DNA of 64,000 nucleotides from Nemertoderma westbladi (lineage: Eukaryota > Xenacoelomorpha > Nemertodermatida > Nemertodermatidae), in the NCBI GenBank assembly GCA_032718475.1, contig JAUCBJ010007002.1, positions 1 through 64,000 of the forward strand. Reading direction: 5' to 3'. Under the pieces are notes generated by a model, which was not told where the DNA came from, did not search any database, and worked only from the letters and a program-made list of their open reading frames with translations. Of this stretch, positions 10,333 through 23,668 are shown one piece after another (the first letter of the stretch is position 1; the number at the start of each line of letters is the position of its first letter). A program made the position numbers and the translations under genes.

Positions 10333-13300
10333 ATGGCTGACACAAAGCAAAACCTGTCAGACAGTCTCCTGGATACAACCATCTATGACCCAGATAGGAG
10401 TGTGGAACGTTTGAGACCAAAGTTCAACTCCCCTCCTACTGTAAGAAAAGTCATCCCTCCAGTAATAGTATCAGACCCTAGGCTAGTCAAACACCGTAGG
10501 TCTATTATAGGCACTCGGGCTCAAGTCAAGCGGGACCAAGAGGCAGCTGTTAAACAGCAGCAACACTCGAGCTGAGAACTTATTTCTCAGCGGCCCGATA
10601 GCTCCAGTAGTTCAGATACTGTAGAGCTGACACCCGAGCGCGGAGCAGGGATGGCAGAAGCGGTTTATTCGGATCCACTTCTCATTCTCCCAGAAGCCGT
10701 ACTCACTAGAGTATTGATTGCGGTAGAGGAACATCAAATGGATTGGGCGAGAGGTCAGCGATCGACCAAGGACAGTTATGCGGGATACACAAAGGAGGAA
10801 CTGAAATCTATTGTCGAGACGCATGGAATTTCCCCGGATCTGGACTCCCGTTTAACTTATCAGAAGCTGCCTGGGAAGATCTATACCGGATGGGAGTGTT
10901 AATGGACACTAGAGATCCAGCTGTGTGGAAGAGGTCGGCAGCAGGATATGTGCAGAGATTCTTCAGCTCTCTGGAGCGATTAGAGGAACAACTGTTTCAA
11001 CAACCCCAAGGACCTCAAGAGCAGGGAGAGCTGCTTTATCAAGTTCGCGAACGAGTTCTGCGGATCAGACTAATTCTTTCAGCCTTTGAGGAGGCCTCGA
11101 AGAGAATCCAAGATACGTCGTTGCAAGTTGCTGTGAAGACTTGGTTCCAGCGCGTAGATCTCAAAGTTCAAGGAATGGCCCAGTGGAAATTTCAGCTGGC
11201 TGAGCGCTCGACTCAAGGAGAATCAACCGACGCTGTCTTTTCTCAAGTGGAAAGCAAAGTGACGGCAGAAAAACCACAGAGGGATGCAATTGACATCTAT
11301 CTGTCGGACTATCAACGATTTATAGGTGACGAAGAGTTAAGGAGACATTTAGATGGACTTCGTCCTAATAGTGAAGGAGCCAAGTTGGTGTTGGACGCAA
11401 TAGATGCGGAAATGTTAGCTGCGATCCAAGCTAAATTTGATGAAAGCATCCGCATCGCTAGGGTTCAAGAAGAACAAGTAAAGAAAAAACGTCTAGAAGA
11501 CAGAAAGATAGCAGCAGCGGCAGCGGCAGAGGCAGAAGCGGAAAGAAAAGCGGCAGAAGTGGAAAGAAAAGCGGCAGTGGCAGCGGCAGAGGCAGAAGCG
11601 GAAAGAAAGGTGGCAGAAGCAGAAAGAAAAACGGCAGCAGCGGAAAGAAAGGCAGCGGCAGAAGCGGATAGAAAAACGGCAGAAGCGGAAAGAAAGGTAG
11701 CAATAGCAGAAGCAGAACGGAGGGCGTCTGAAGAGACCGCCCAACTTGAGTTGGAAAATCTTCAAGAGAAGCAAGACTTCATCGATAAACAGAGAACAGC
11801 GAGTCAGTGGCAGATGATAAGTAAATCTACTCCCAAAAGACAAGGATTTACATCATCCGATGAAGGCGACACCACTGATCCTGAAGGTGGAGGAAATAGA
11901 TCTCGTTCCAGTAGGCGTAGAAGAACGCCCCATCGTCAGAAATTGCCTAATTTGCCACCAGCTGTGAGAAGGCAACTATCTAGCATAGACTTAGGTAGTA
12001 CAGAACCCACAGACCAAATTATTAGAATAAAAAGACTCCCTACTATAATAGATGAGCCTGAAATAATTAGGCCTGTTCTCGAAGACACCCCTTTGGTGAT
12101 AGAGACACCTGTACTTCCAGAACCTACCTCTAAATTCCCTTTGCACAGTACTAAACTACCTGTGCCCAGTAGGACTGTTCCCGAGTCCGAACCCGTCCTG
12201 GACGCCGAGCGAGATATCAAGAATTTATCGCCCGTCGTCTCTCGCTCGCCCGCTACTATGTTGGCGACTCCCGCTTCGGCAGTCGAGTGGGTAGCTGAGG
12301 GACGGCGGGAGATGGGTCTCTTGCTCAGGAAGCTGAGGGAACACCAGGTATGTTCATCACAGCAAGTCCGAGAGATGGAAGGGACTGTTCAGCAGTTGAA
12401 GGGAACAGTGAGAGAAAGTAGGTTAGAGTTGCAAGAAGTGCAGCAGAGTATCGCGTTAGAACGCGATAAATTGGTAAATATACAAAAGGGTATATCACCA
12501 CCCTCTGTAACAATGTGTCAACCTGTTAGGTCTGAAGTATTGCATGCGCAAGGTGTGGAACCTACACGCATCTATACTGCTAGTGAAGTAGAAACTCCTA
12601 TAGTAAACCCTATTAAGGGTAATTATAAACCTGTTGACAATGATATTCCATATAGACCTGATCATAATCCGAGAAATTTATATACCGATAACTCGATATT
12701 AAATAACACGATGGCCCAAGAAAGTTTTACGCGTCAAATGGCTAGAACCGAAGCCCGTCAAGCGGTAAAGGTGGGAGAAATCGTCAAGTTCAATGGAGAT
12801 GAGATGAAATGGTTACCTTTTAATGAATATTACAAAGATAACATACAAAACTCTGTATTATCTAATGGAGAGAAACTTAGATTCCTCATCGAGTGTTTGG
12901 AAGGACCTCCCAAGTTAATGGCGTTAAAGTTTATTGGACACCCAGATGGATTAAGACAAGTTTGGAATACGCTAAACATCAGGTATCGTAATAGGACAAA
13001 CATAGCTAGGTATTTGTATGCTAAATTGGTAGCGCCCCGAAAGTTCCTTAGTAGCGGGATTATCGAGTTTTCCAATGAGATTCAGGAGAACTGTAGACAA
13101 CTAGATTGGTTAGGTAAGTCTCATGAATATCAGAGTTCCATGGTTATTGGAGCCGTAGCCTCTACTTTGCCCAAGGGTGGAGTAGGTACTCACTGGGACA
13201 AGAAAGTGCTCTATATGATGGACCAGCAACAAAGAGACCCTACCATGGCTGATCTCATGTCATTCTTAGATGGAGAGGTAAGATTACAACTCCTAAAACA

Positions 13301-16270
13301 GTCCAGAGAGAAGACACCGGAAAATAAGGTAATTGAGAAACCCGTCTCTAGGAGAAAAGTAACACCAGTGTTTTATACAGACGATGGCAAAAGCCAAACC
13401 TCTCAGGAGGAGAGCAATGGGCGAGACACTGAAAGATCTTACTATGTCAACAAAGCACCAAAAGACGTAAGTAAATTAAAGTCTCGAACCAGTGACAGGA
13501 GAGAATATACAACAAAAACTCCTCCCACATCTCCTAAAAGAATTCATGGAAAAAAGCCCAAGGAAAGAACGAGTGTGCATAACATTACCCAAGGTAAAGT
13601 AAGTAACATCAAACCAAAATGTGTGTTGTGCGACGGGCCCCATCGTTTAAGTGTGTGTGAGGAGTTCCTAAAGAAATCCCTAAAAGATAGACGCGAAGTC
13701 ATGTGGGATAAGCGGTTGTGTTATAATTGTCTCAGACAAGGACACCAACGGCGAACCTGTTACTCCGACGCAAGGTGTGCAAAGTGCGGCGCGAAACATC
13801 ATATTTTGTTGCACACCGAATTCGAAAGAAACAGCCCGAGTCAGGTAAGTGAGCCTGAACTACATGTCCAATTCAGTGATGTGAACGACACTGACCTCAG
13901 TTCTGAGATGGAAGGATTCTACACAGATGAATTCTCCGATGAAAACGAATCCTGTTATCTAATAAACACCGCAGTGTATCGAGCACTTACGTATGAGACA
14001 GAAACTGAGAGTGAGCTTCCCCTCACTATTCCAGACCTACAACCATCTTGGAAAATGCCAACTTCCAACGTAGGAATCCGAGAATTTCCCGTAGTGCAGT
14101 TGAGAGTCCACGGCGTAAGCAAAAGTTATATAGTGAACGCCCTTCTCGACTCCGGCAGCACAGGAACATTCATCGATAAAGAACTAGCCGAAGATATCTT
14201 TGCTGGACAACCTAAGTTCCGAACTAAGTTGAACCTTTCAGGAATTATGCAGGTTTGGAAATCTACAGTAGCTACGGACTACTATGTAGGCGCTTTGTCC
14301 ACCCCCCAGGACGAACTAGGAGAACACAATATAAGGTCAGTAAAAATGGTGGCTATAAATAACTTCGCTACCAGCCAAGTGGAACCTTATAACTGGGATG
14401 AAGACGATTTCACCCAACAGTATGACATACCTAGATTCAACACAGACTACCCTGGGGTACAAATACTCATCGGCCAAAATGCGCATGAGGCGCTGGAGAC
14501 ATTAGAAAAATGGCCTACTCAACCGCAACCACTACAAACTTATGCGGGAAGAACTAGAGTAGGTTGGTACTTTACTGGCCCCTCCCGTAGGACACTCATG
14601 GAAAGGCTACCAAAGGAGCAAATTTACCAGGTGAGTGAATGGGAAGGGGAAACCAGTGAGGGAGACGACTCACTTGAGGGAATACCATACTCCTCGGATA
14701 ATGATGATATTCAACAACTATTCGACGAGGAGAATACCATCGACCTCCTTACGGAAAGTGAAACTTGGCAAAACCAAGTGAACCTGTGTCAACTCGTCCA
14801 TCCATCGAGACACGTCGATTACAACGATGAACTAAATGAAGTAATCGACCGTTACAATGCGAAGGTTCGCGATGAACACGCCGTACGATTCTTTACTCAA
14901 GAGGCTATAGAGCCCAATTCCTACGATAAGGCCCTATTGGTAGAAGAAGAAAGAGCCAAGCAGATACAGGAGACGACTACACGTTTTCTTAAGGATCAAG
15001 GTAGGTATGAGATTGGTCTGCCTTTCCGACGGCGAGAACCCAATTTTATAAACAACCGACCCTTATCAGAGAAGAGAATTGCGCAACTACATCGACGCCT
15101 TACGGCAAATACTTCAGCTAAGGAAATGTACAAGACCCAGTTGAATAAATTCATTGACAAGGGATACGCGGAGCGAGTACCGGAAAGAACACCCATAACT
15201 GAGAGAACGTACTATTTGACACATCATTACGTTCCTAAACCTGGTAAACCCAACGAAGTCCGTGTAGTATTTGATGGTTCCGCTCTCTACATGGGCCAAT
15301 CCCTTAACTCCGAGTTATTGCCAGGACCCAACTTACTCCAATCCTTGTTGGGAATACTCTTAAGATTACGACAATATTCGATTGCTTTTGCTTCGGATAT
15401 AGAAGGCATGTTCTTACAAGTTAAGGCGCTGGAAAGGGATCGCGACAGCCTACGATTTCTGTGGTGGCCTGAAGGGGACCTCAACCAGAAACCGGTGGAG
15501 TACTGGATGACCATCCAGGCTTTTGGGATCATCTCGAGCCCTTCAAACGCCTGCTCAGTAGTGCGCACCACTGCTGATGACAACCGGGACACCTTCTCCA
15601 AAGAAGTTATAGACAACATCAAACGGGATATATACATGGACGATAATTTAAAGTCCCTCCCATCGGTGGAAGAAGCCATTGATGTCGCCAAAGGAACGGT
15701 AGAGTGCTTGAAAAGAGGTGGATTTAGATTAACTAAATTCACGAGTAACTCCCGGGAATTTCTGGAATCAATCCCGGTAGAAGACCGAGGAACTAAAGAT
15801 CTAGACCTTATCAAGGACGATCTACCAGAAACTAAGACGCTTGGTTTGAAGTGGGACACGGGGAGAGATATCCTGTTTTTCCAACTAAAATAGCGAGATA
15901 ATCCCGTTCGCACCAAACGGATTTGTCTAAGTATCCTGAGCAATTATTTCGATCCATTGGGATTTATTAGCAAAGTTATATTGATTGCTCGGAGTTTAGT
16001 ACAACAAATGTGGCTTGAAAACCACTCGTGGGACGATCCACTTAAGGGAGAACTATTAAAGAAGTGGATTAAATGGGAAGATTCGCTACCTTCCATCGAG
16101 AACTTTAGTATTTCCCGTTCATATTTTGGTCATGTTCTTCCCACGTATTCCTATCAACTCCATGTGTTTGGAGATGCCAGCGACATGGGAATAGGCATAG
16201 TAGCCTACCTGAGAGTTGAAACTCCGGATGGAATTAAGGTCGACTTGGTTACCTCTAAGGCCTTGATAAA
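10333..16270 (+). pseudogene. gag-pol: BEL/Pao A+ gag-pol, first part (gag, protease, RT, start of A17 region)
   Basis: ATG at 10333 (MADTKQNLSD, as in A3). The frame is broken by a stop at 10573-10575, a frameshift near 10820 and a stop at 15891-15893; between them one long frame covers 10743-15893. Domains in order: Ala/Glu/Lys coiled-coil repeat (11500-11720), gag capsid-like region, three knuckles (CX2C-type motifs beginning CVLCDGPH near 13618, CYNC near 13720 and CAKCGAKHH near 13777), DUF1758-type aspartic protease with ALLDSGSTGTF near 14140, then a BEL/Pao reverse transcriptase with VVFDGSA near 15266 and catalytic YMDD at 15633-15644. After the 15893 stop the same frame continues into the Pao A17-type region (FDPLGF, DASDMGIG). 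It is interrupted by element B at 16270, within codons that continue at 34439. Confidence 0.93.
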
Positions 16271-16541
16271 TGTAATAAAGTTATTACAGTAGATTTATAC
16301 TATTTTATACTGTATACTTCTTTTGGTGAAGGTTTGCTACCGGTACAGTGCTGATAGATGATTTATTGATTGAGAGACAAGCCAGCAAGCAGATTATTAT
16401 ATATTTAGTATTGTCTGACAGCTGACCCCTTTTCTTGTTGCTTTAGCTGACTGCCGGATGCAGTCAGCATTATGTTCGACTGAAGGCTGACTGTTGGATA
16501 CAGTCAGCACTGATATATTTGGTGTGTGTATATTCCGCACA
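16271..16541 (+). repeat. 5' LTR of element B
   Basis: 271 bp, TGT...ACA. Contains two perfect 8 bp stem hairpins in tandem (GCTGACTG / CAGTCAGC with 7-base loops) at 16446-16468 and 16486-16508. ATAAA target-site copy on the left. Confidence 0.95.
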
Positions 16542-16939
16542 TTTTGGTGCCTGGACCCGGATCCTGTTGAATGAAGGAATATAAACGGTGTTTGGGAATA
16601 CTGTTTGGCAGTTTGGTGAATACTGCATGTTCCTTACTGCAGTACTGGACTGGAGTAATTAATCAGATAGGCTCAAACAGCAAACTGTTATATTTGGATA
16701 CGGTGAACTGCGTATTCGACGGACGTACCTGTATCTACGGTCAGACGGTTAGGCCTAACGAGCCTATTGGCCTACCTATATTCATATTGCTGTATTAGTC
16801 AGTACGGTATATAACGGTACCGGTACTGCATTTCTGCATTCGGAAATAAACTGGAACTGTGACACAACGCAAATTACGAAGTCAATCCGGCCAGAAATAT
16901 TTGTAATTTAATCTACCTAACCTAGGCCTTGTAGATAGA
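16542..16939 (+). other. Leader of element B
   Basis: 398 bp between LTR and gag ATG. Holds the primer site and otherwise no recognisable signal; small ORFs within are not credible. Confidence 0.6.
16545..16562 (+). promoter_or_regulatory. Primer-binding site of element B
   Basis: TGGTGCCTGGACCCGGAT starts three bases after the LTR end. The leading TGG fits the complement of a tRNA CCA end. I could not assign the tRNA species by eye. Confidence 0.65.
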
Positions 16940-19270
16940 ATGGCTGAACCGTTGGGTAAGTTAAGGAAACGGAGAGCAGGTCATAAAGCAACCGCTACTC
17001 GTTTAATGGGAGATCTCCATGGCGAAATGTACTCAGATCTCGCCAACCGTACATTACATGATGATGTCAATGTTGAAACTATAGAGGATTTATCCGAGGG
17101 ATTGCGAAATCAGAGGGCGAAAATAGCTGAGTTGACTGAGGAGATTCAACATCTTGTAGAAGATGAAGATCAGTTAGTTACCGAAATCAATTCATCTGCT
17201 AAGGATGACATGCAGATAGGTTCCTTATTGCGTCGAATAGATAAATTATTAGGTTTAAGTAATTCTGTAAGTCAGCATGGCCAAATCCACCCTTCTGATC
17301 ACATCGGTTTTAATCCGGAAAATACTGGGTTAGATAGAACCCAGATAGGAAATACGAGGCCTATGGGATTAACCCCTCAGAAGCTTCCAAACCTTAAACT
17401 CCCAAAATTTAGTGGCGATCCGATAGAATGGCCCAATTTCTGGGATCGATTTGAGGATGCAATACATAAGAGAACTGATCTAGCTGGAGCCACTAAATTT
17501 ACGTATCTAGAAGGCCAACTCTCTGGTGAGGCTTCTTCTTTAGTAAAAAACTTCCAGAGAAGTAATGATGATTATATTGCGGCCATTGAACTTCTTAGGA
17601 CTACTTATGGTCAGAAAAAGTTAATTATGAGGGCTCGTCTCAATACTGTGTTCGATATGGAGTCTCCTAAAGCGACTTCGAAGGATTTAGCTTCATTTCG
17701 AGCAAATTATGAAGCGCAACTGCCTGGAATCAAACAGCTAGGAGGTAATGTGGAGGAATCTGGCTACGTATACGCCGAACTAATTCTTCGTAAGCTTCCT
17801 GCTTCAGTTCGTAGTAACATAAATAGGGCCGCTCGCTCCACTTATTGGACGCTTGAGGAGTTACGGGTAGCTCTAAATGATGAAATCGAACAGTTAAGGT
17901 CTACTGAGTCACAAAGTACTTACCTAAAACCTCAGAATAACTATGGTAGTAAATTTAAAAGCGATAGTAGAAATTCATCAGCCAATTCTGTGGGTTCTGA
18001 AACTGGAGGAACACTTGGCTCTTTCAGCACGACAGCAAGTACACCATTCGATAGGAAACGCAGACCGGTTTCTTGTTATCTATGTAAAGCAGATCATCCT
18101 GCCCGATTGTGTGACCAGTATAAGACTCCAAATCTTAAATTAGCTCGAGTTAGAGAATTGCGTTTATGTACAAGATGTCTTAGACATAAACATTCAGAAG
18201 GTAAACCATGTCTCAGTGAGGAAGGTTGTCAAGTATGTAGGAAGGGTCACCATACCATTCTCCATTTGGATTCTAAACCTAATCCTAGTACAGTTGCAGC
18301 TATTACATCTGATACAGGGGATGTTTGTTTGGCAACTTCGGGTGGATCTACATTACTTCCTACCGCAATCTGTCCTATAAGATTCCTAAATGATGGGAAG
18401 GAAGATGATTACTCTGTTCGTACAATTCTCGATCAAGCTGCACAACGTACTTTTATACTCCGTCGAATTGTCAAGGCATTAGGATTGAAGACAATTAATA
18501 AGGTTTCATCTTCTATATACGGATTTAATAAGGAAGGACCAAGGAAGGTTTATGATGAAGTTCGTTTCCGAATTTCAACTTCGGATGGTTTAATTGAGAC
18601 TTGGGCGTTAGTTGTAGATAAGTTGCCTCTTAGATTATCTTCCCCGGGTCGTACCAAGATGGTCTCTCAACTACAGCTGCGTGGATTTAAGTTAGCAGAT
18701 CCTCGTACCGGAGATGATTTATCTGACATTGGGTTGTTGATAGGAGTCGACCAGTACTTTAACTTCGTTTATGGGGAATGTATTCAAGGTGGTATTTATC
18801 GGCTTCCTTCTAATCTTGGTGATGTCATTACTGGTACATTGCCTTTATGTGATTCCCAATCAAACTCAATTCAATCAAATGTTATTACGGCTCTCCTTAT
18901 TGGTTGTGTTGAAGAGTCGGATAATCTTGATGATGCCCTCGAACGACTTTGGAGATTAGATACAATCGGTATCTCACCTGATGACACCAACCCTATTGAT
19001 GAAGTTGTTATGAAGGAATTTGAAGAAAACACTAAGTATGTTGATGGAAGATATGTTGTTCGTCTACCTTGGAAACCGGATTTTCCAAGTCTACCATCCA
19101 ATTACGGATTAACGATAAAGCGACTTCAGTCGACATTGACGAAGTTGTCAAAGAATCCTTTGTTATTGGAATGTTATAATAGTATTATTCTTCAACAGTT
19201 AGAACGTGGATTTATAGAACTAGCACCCCCCTATATTGCTACGGGTTCTAAAATACACTACCTAGCCCAC
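16940..19270 (+). pseudogene. gag-pol: BEL/Pao B gag-protease-pol, first part
   Basis: ATG at 16940 starts MAEPLGKLRKRRAGHKATAT and stays open to the A2 insertion. Residues about 145-320 are the BEL/Pao gag core (DUF1759 type: LPNLKLPKFSGDPIEWPNFW). Knuckles follow near residues 377-440 (CYLCKADHPARLC, CTRCLRHKH, CQVCRKGHHTILH). The protease region (DUF1758 type, near residue 497) reads RTILDQAAQRTFI, where many relatives have DSG. The pre-RT part runs to KIHYLAH. The apparent ORF end at 19330 lies in A2 LTR sequence and is not the natural C-terminus. The natural frame resumes at 30791, immediately after the right copy of CCCAC. Confidence 0.92.
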
Positions 19271-20483
19271 TGTTCGCGCTTTCAGACCTTTGGCAGTTTA
19301 ACCCGCCAAATTAGGATGTCTTCTAGATAATAAATCGCTTTTAGCCTCTGACAAGTATTTGATTCACTACACTAGTTGAAACCAATCTGTGCGCGATCAT
19401 TCACCCGCTGGATATACCCGGGAGATTGACTTCGACGGCTTAATCTTATTGCTATGATAACCTAATGTATTATTCGACTGACAGTATTATATAATCTCTG
19501 ACAATATTATTCACCTTCGGGGAATATTAACAGTTCCTTTTGGATGTGGCGCTCTATCTATATAAACAGAGCTATGACTTAAACTACATGCAACGATATG
19601 GCTTAGTTACAATTCACATATATGGCGCATTCTTTAGGAAATGCTTCGTTATCAGTCTCACTCATACACAATGCTGCACAATACTGCACACTGATCTGCC
19701 GATCTTCACTGATTTTAGTCACATATAAAAGGAACACAGACCGACTCATGTAGGGTCTATCAGATAACATTAGATTCACTTCAAACCACTTTAACATAAG
19801 TCACAATCGTTATATGTAACCTGTCTCTCTTACCTTCGGTATATCAAGAATATTGGGTTTTCGGGGTTATTTCTCGTTATTCCAAATATAATATTTCATC
19901 AACCATATAATGAATAACCGACAGTAAATAGCAGTATAACGTTATAAAAGTATGCACGACAAGACCAGCCAAGCATTGAGTAAGTTGTTAACCATTGAGT
20001 TACCCAGATAACGGATATATGTCCTTATAATTAAGCCTACTAGTGTTAGGCTAAAAGCAGAAAAGCACAAATATTCCAAAAGCCGTTCTTTCTTGGCTCA
20101 GGACTGAATGATAACACTGCCCATAAAGCATTGCGTGATTTCTAGGAAATTTCTGTACAAGAACAGTAAAAACGCTCTGATTGGTTGACTGAACTGAGAG
20201 GCACCGTAGAACAAAGAAAATTGACACGTATACAGCTCAGCTGTTAACCGTCGTCATAGTAACTACTGTTTCAAGAGGGTCTAGCTATTTTGCGTCATAG
20301 AATTGCCATAGAATCACCAACCATGTCCCCCAAAGTACACATACGGAAGAAATAGCTCTTAGGTCCTCTAAAAAACACCGATACAGCAATAATACGGCCT
20401 CTTACGCCTACTAAACCAACTACAGAGTATTTTACGGGAAAAATAAGGAAAAATAACCGGGCAATTCCGCAAAAGCTTTTACA
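19271..20483 (-). repeat. 3' LTR of A2 (minus orientation)
   Basis: Plus-strand ends TGTTCGCGC and CTTTTACA. The left edge abuts B sequence with target-site copy CCCAC at 19266-19270. Confidence 0.95.
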
Positions 20484-22018
20484 CCGCTCCCAGAAAATGG
20501 GATTTTCAGTCTATAAAATATAAAAATCACAGTTTCTAAAACATAAAGATACTCTAAACAGTTAGTTTTTCTTGCGCGGACGGCGTTCACGCAGTTTCCC
20601 GAGGCTAGCAAGAGTCCTTTTCTCTTTGGGGCGAGCCACTTTACTAGAAAGGCTATAACTCCTGGGTAAAGGGTGCAATACAATTGCATTAGAAGGTTTG
20701 GGTTTACGGTCGGTGTCTCGTCCATTTCGATATGCTTCTCCTCGAGCTGATTTTCCTCCGCTTGTCATGGGATACGTTCGTCCAAAACTCTCGCAGAGAA
20801 TAGGGTTTTCTAAGCTTGATATCTTCTTAGAGATTCGAGATTTCCCGATCGAACTGAGATAAGGCCAATTCGTTTATCGATTGGACTTACTGTTATAACT
20901 TACGTTTATCTGAACAAACGCAGGTTTCTTTTTTGATCTTTATAGAATAGCGTTTAATTCGTTTCGTACAACGCTCTCCTTCACCTTGATGAAGGGTTGT
21001 ATCGCGTTAAACGGGGACGACCATACGGTTGGATAGTGATATTAGGTGTCCGCGTCACAATCCGGCTAGGTAAGATGGGCGGCTAGCTAGAAATCACTGT
21101 CGGAGTGTTACCGATTAATTGTTAGGGTAGCACTAGATCTTTGAACAGTGAATACAGTCCGCGAGGATCCGCGACACCACCAGGATCGCAGGTCTGAGGT
21201 CCAACTAAGGAATGAGGAGGTTTGACTGAGTATTCCGGGACTCTGATCGTAGGTTTACTCCAGGATCGTTCGAGCCGAGTGAGCATAGGTGACAACGTTT
21301 CCGTGGATGTTTATGTCTTTCCGTTTATTGGCTGGGTCTAGGGCATTTATCGTAATAATACCAAAGACGCACGTCTTGAAGGGGAAACGCGGGTGATCGC
21401 TCTCCAGTTTTACAATATTCCTCCATCTGTTCGAAGCTATCTGGAACGACAGGTAGCGGTCGATCGGCGGTAAGATACATCATCGTAAAATAGAGCCGTT
21501 TGAGTTCCATCATAGAGTCTGGATGTATACCTTGAGGATATCGAGTTTCGAGGTTTTGTTGACTGGCAATATTGAGATAGGTCTCTCTTAGGAATTCTAG
21601 ATAGTCGTTGAAGTCGCGACGTTTATCAGGTTCTTCAACGTCTTCCCTCTCGAGTCTGTTTCAAATAGAGTTCTCGTGTTCTATTCTCGATTTATCGTTT
21701 CGACTCCGCTGGGTATGATATTTAAATAAAACCATTTCCCTTTCGGTGTCTATATCGTCGGTGTCGTGTAAATCAATAGGATGACCAGTAGTCAAGAAGT
21801 CCATATACGTACCATAACGATGCGTATAGCGAGCGGTGAATTTTCCATAGTCCAACTCACGCGTAAGTTACTTCCAGGAAATCGTAGGTTCGATATAACG
21901 ACCATCATCCTCCGTAGTAGTTGGACTAGTATCACCGCGTATCAAGCTATCAACAAACGCTTGAAAGTAGAGTATATCGCTCCCTGATACCAAGACCATC
22001 TTCTATCAACTCCGTCAT
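20484..22018 (-). pseudogene. Extra 3' ORF of family A, degraded copy in A2
   Basis: ATG at 22018 (MTELIEDGLGIRERYTL) aligns with the plus-strand ORF starting at 39456 in A+. A2 soon loses frame (a one-base loss near 21950), then keeps stretches of clear similarity: TARYTHRYGTYMDFLTTGHP near 21800, an open stretch 21513-21325 with TADRPLPVVPDSFEQMEEYC, and a basic C-terminal part near 20560-20770. Several later stops are present. Where A+ has TGA at two sites, A2 has CGA. Both copies share TAA stops at the positions equivalent to 40413 and 40713 in A+. Function unknown; I recognise no family. Confidence 0.7.
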
Positions 22019-23668
22019 ATCTGCTATATATGAGTTTATTAATATTATAATGAGTTTATATTTAGGCTAGCGAGCGTCGCTGCCTACCCCAATCAGCCCC
22101 CGGACAGTGCGAGATCCTCAGCGCCGATGTGTCGTCGCCGCTGTACTTTCGCCAACGACGTAGCCACACAACGACAACGACAACCGGCACAAGTCACTCG
22201 ACTGTCCGTCCCAAAGGCTTAGATACACCTCAGGTTCTTACTGGAGAGTTAGGGTTACTTTCACAATTGCGACTCGCTACTGTAAACACACCTTAGTAGT
22301 AACATTCGCCTATAAACTCACAAATACCACACACACAACTTGTCACAAATTACACACTCGGGTCACTTGTCCGTTAGTCAGTGCCTTCCAGAATGTCACG
22401 TTATTATCATGTATCCTTGGATACTAGCAGTGCGCTATTTATTCCCTATGCTATTCAATGGGACAAGCTTTCTATTGTTCTTTTAACTCAATTCTAATTC
22501 TAGCGTGGTTGTTGCTATGGTGACATTATGCAAAGCTAGCGGTAGAATTAGGGTAATTCCAAAGCATACAGATCTGGGATGTTATTTAATAGTAATTCTT
22601 TAATGGTCAATGTCCTGTTTTATACATGGCTTTATGAATTTTATCGGCTATTGACTATGTTTGGGAGACTTTCGCACACTCATACGCATAAGAAGATAAA
22701 TCTCCGCTCCCTTGATCTATTAATTAATGGAATTTTGGGAATGTTATAAATTGCGTAAAAATGGCAATTTATTAAATTCATTAAAAGGCATGAATTTAAA
22801 TTTATTCCCTGAAATTTTATTATTTGATAATTAAATTGACATGTTTTGATTCTAGAACATGTCTGGGGACACAAGATCCTTAATTCTATGAAAATTGTCT
22901 TTTTAAGAATATCGGTAAATGCTACGATGTCTTAATTGACTAGAATTGTTGAAGGATCTGAATTTTACAGATTTTGATTTATTAGATTTGCAAATATTAA
23001 ATAATTAATATTTGAGATGGGCACCGATTTATTCCAGAACTTGTCTGGGGACGTTAACCACTGATTCTAGAATTTGTCTTTCAAGTATATCGGTGGGTGC
23101 CGCGATATCTTAATCGACTAGAATTACAGATGGTCAAAAGGTTTAACAGATTTATTTGCGTTTCACGCTACTGTTAGAGGGACATCACGCTACTATATGT
23201 ATTATTTAATATACGGTATGAGAGCAATATCGCACGAAGCAATGTCAGTGTGAAGAGGCAAGTCGTTTCCAAGGTCTACCCAGAGCTTGGTTTAGCCGAG
23301 ACACGAGGATCTGAACTTTGCATTCCTAATACTCTGCCTACCAATAATACTTGAATATAGTAGTGGCTTTATTGTACTTTAATAAGTACGGACATTTCAT
23401 CTTACTGTAGTTACGTATTTATAATATAACACGGACAGTAAGGAAAGAGAAAAATACTTGTTTCTCACCGTCACACTAAATATAATATAAGTAATTACGT
23501 ACGCAATAAACACGAATATATTGCACTATTCTACTAAATAATCGCTAAATAATATTCTACTAAATTAAATAAAACGATTATAATAAAATTACATAGTAAT
23601 ACATACAGAAATATAAAAATAATAAAATAATATAAAATAATAGAGTCACACACCCACTCCATATGTTG
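22019..23668 (-). other. AT-rich spacer between pol and the extra ORF in A2
   Basis: About 1.65 kb matching 37810-39455 of A+ on the opposite strand. No coding potential. Includes two related ~166 bp blocks (about 22860-23115) with TTCTAGAA-like and TTCCAGAAC sequences and the CAGACAAG/CTTGTCTG motif. Confidence 0.7.

Noticed and set aside
10743-15893. Gag-pol starting at 10743
   Set aside because: That codon is TTG inside gag; the family start is the ATG at 10333, as in A3, and the frame is entered by a frameshift.
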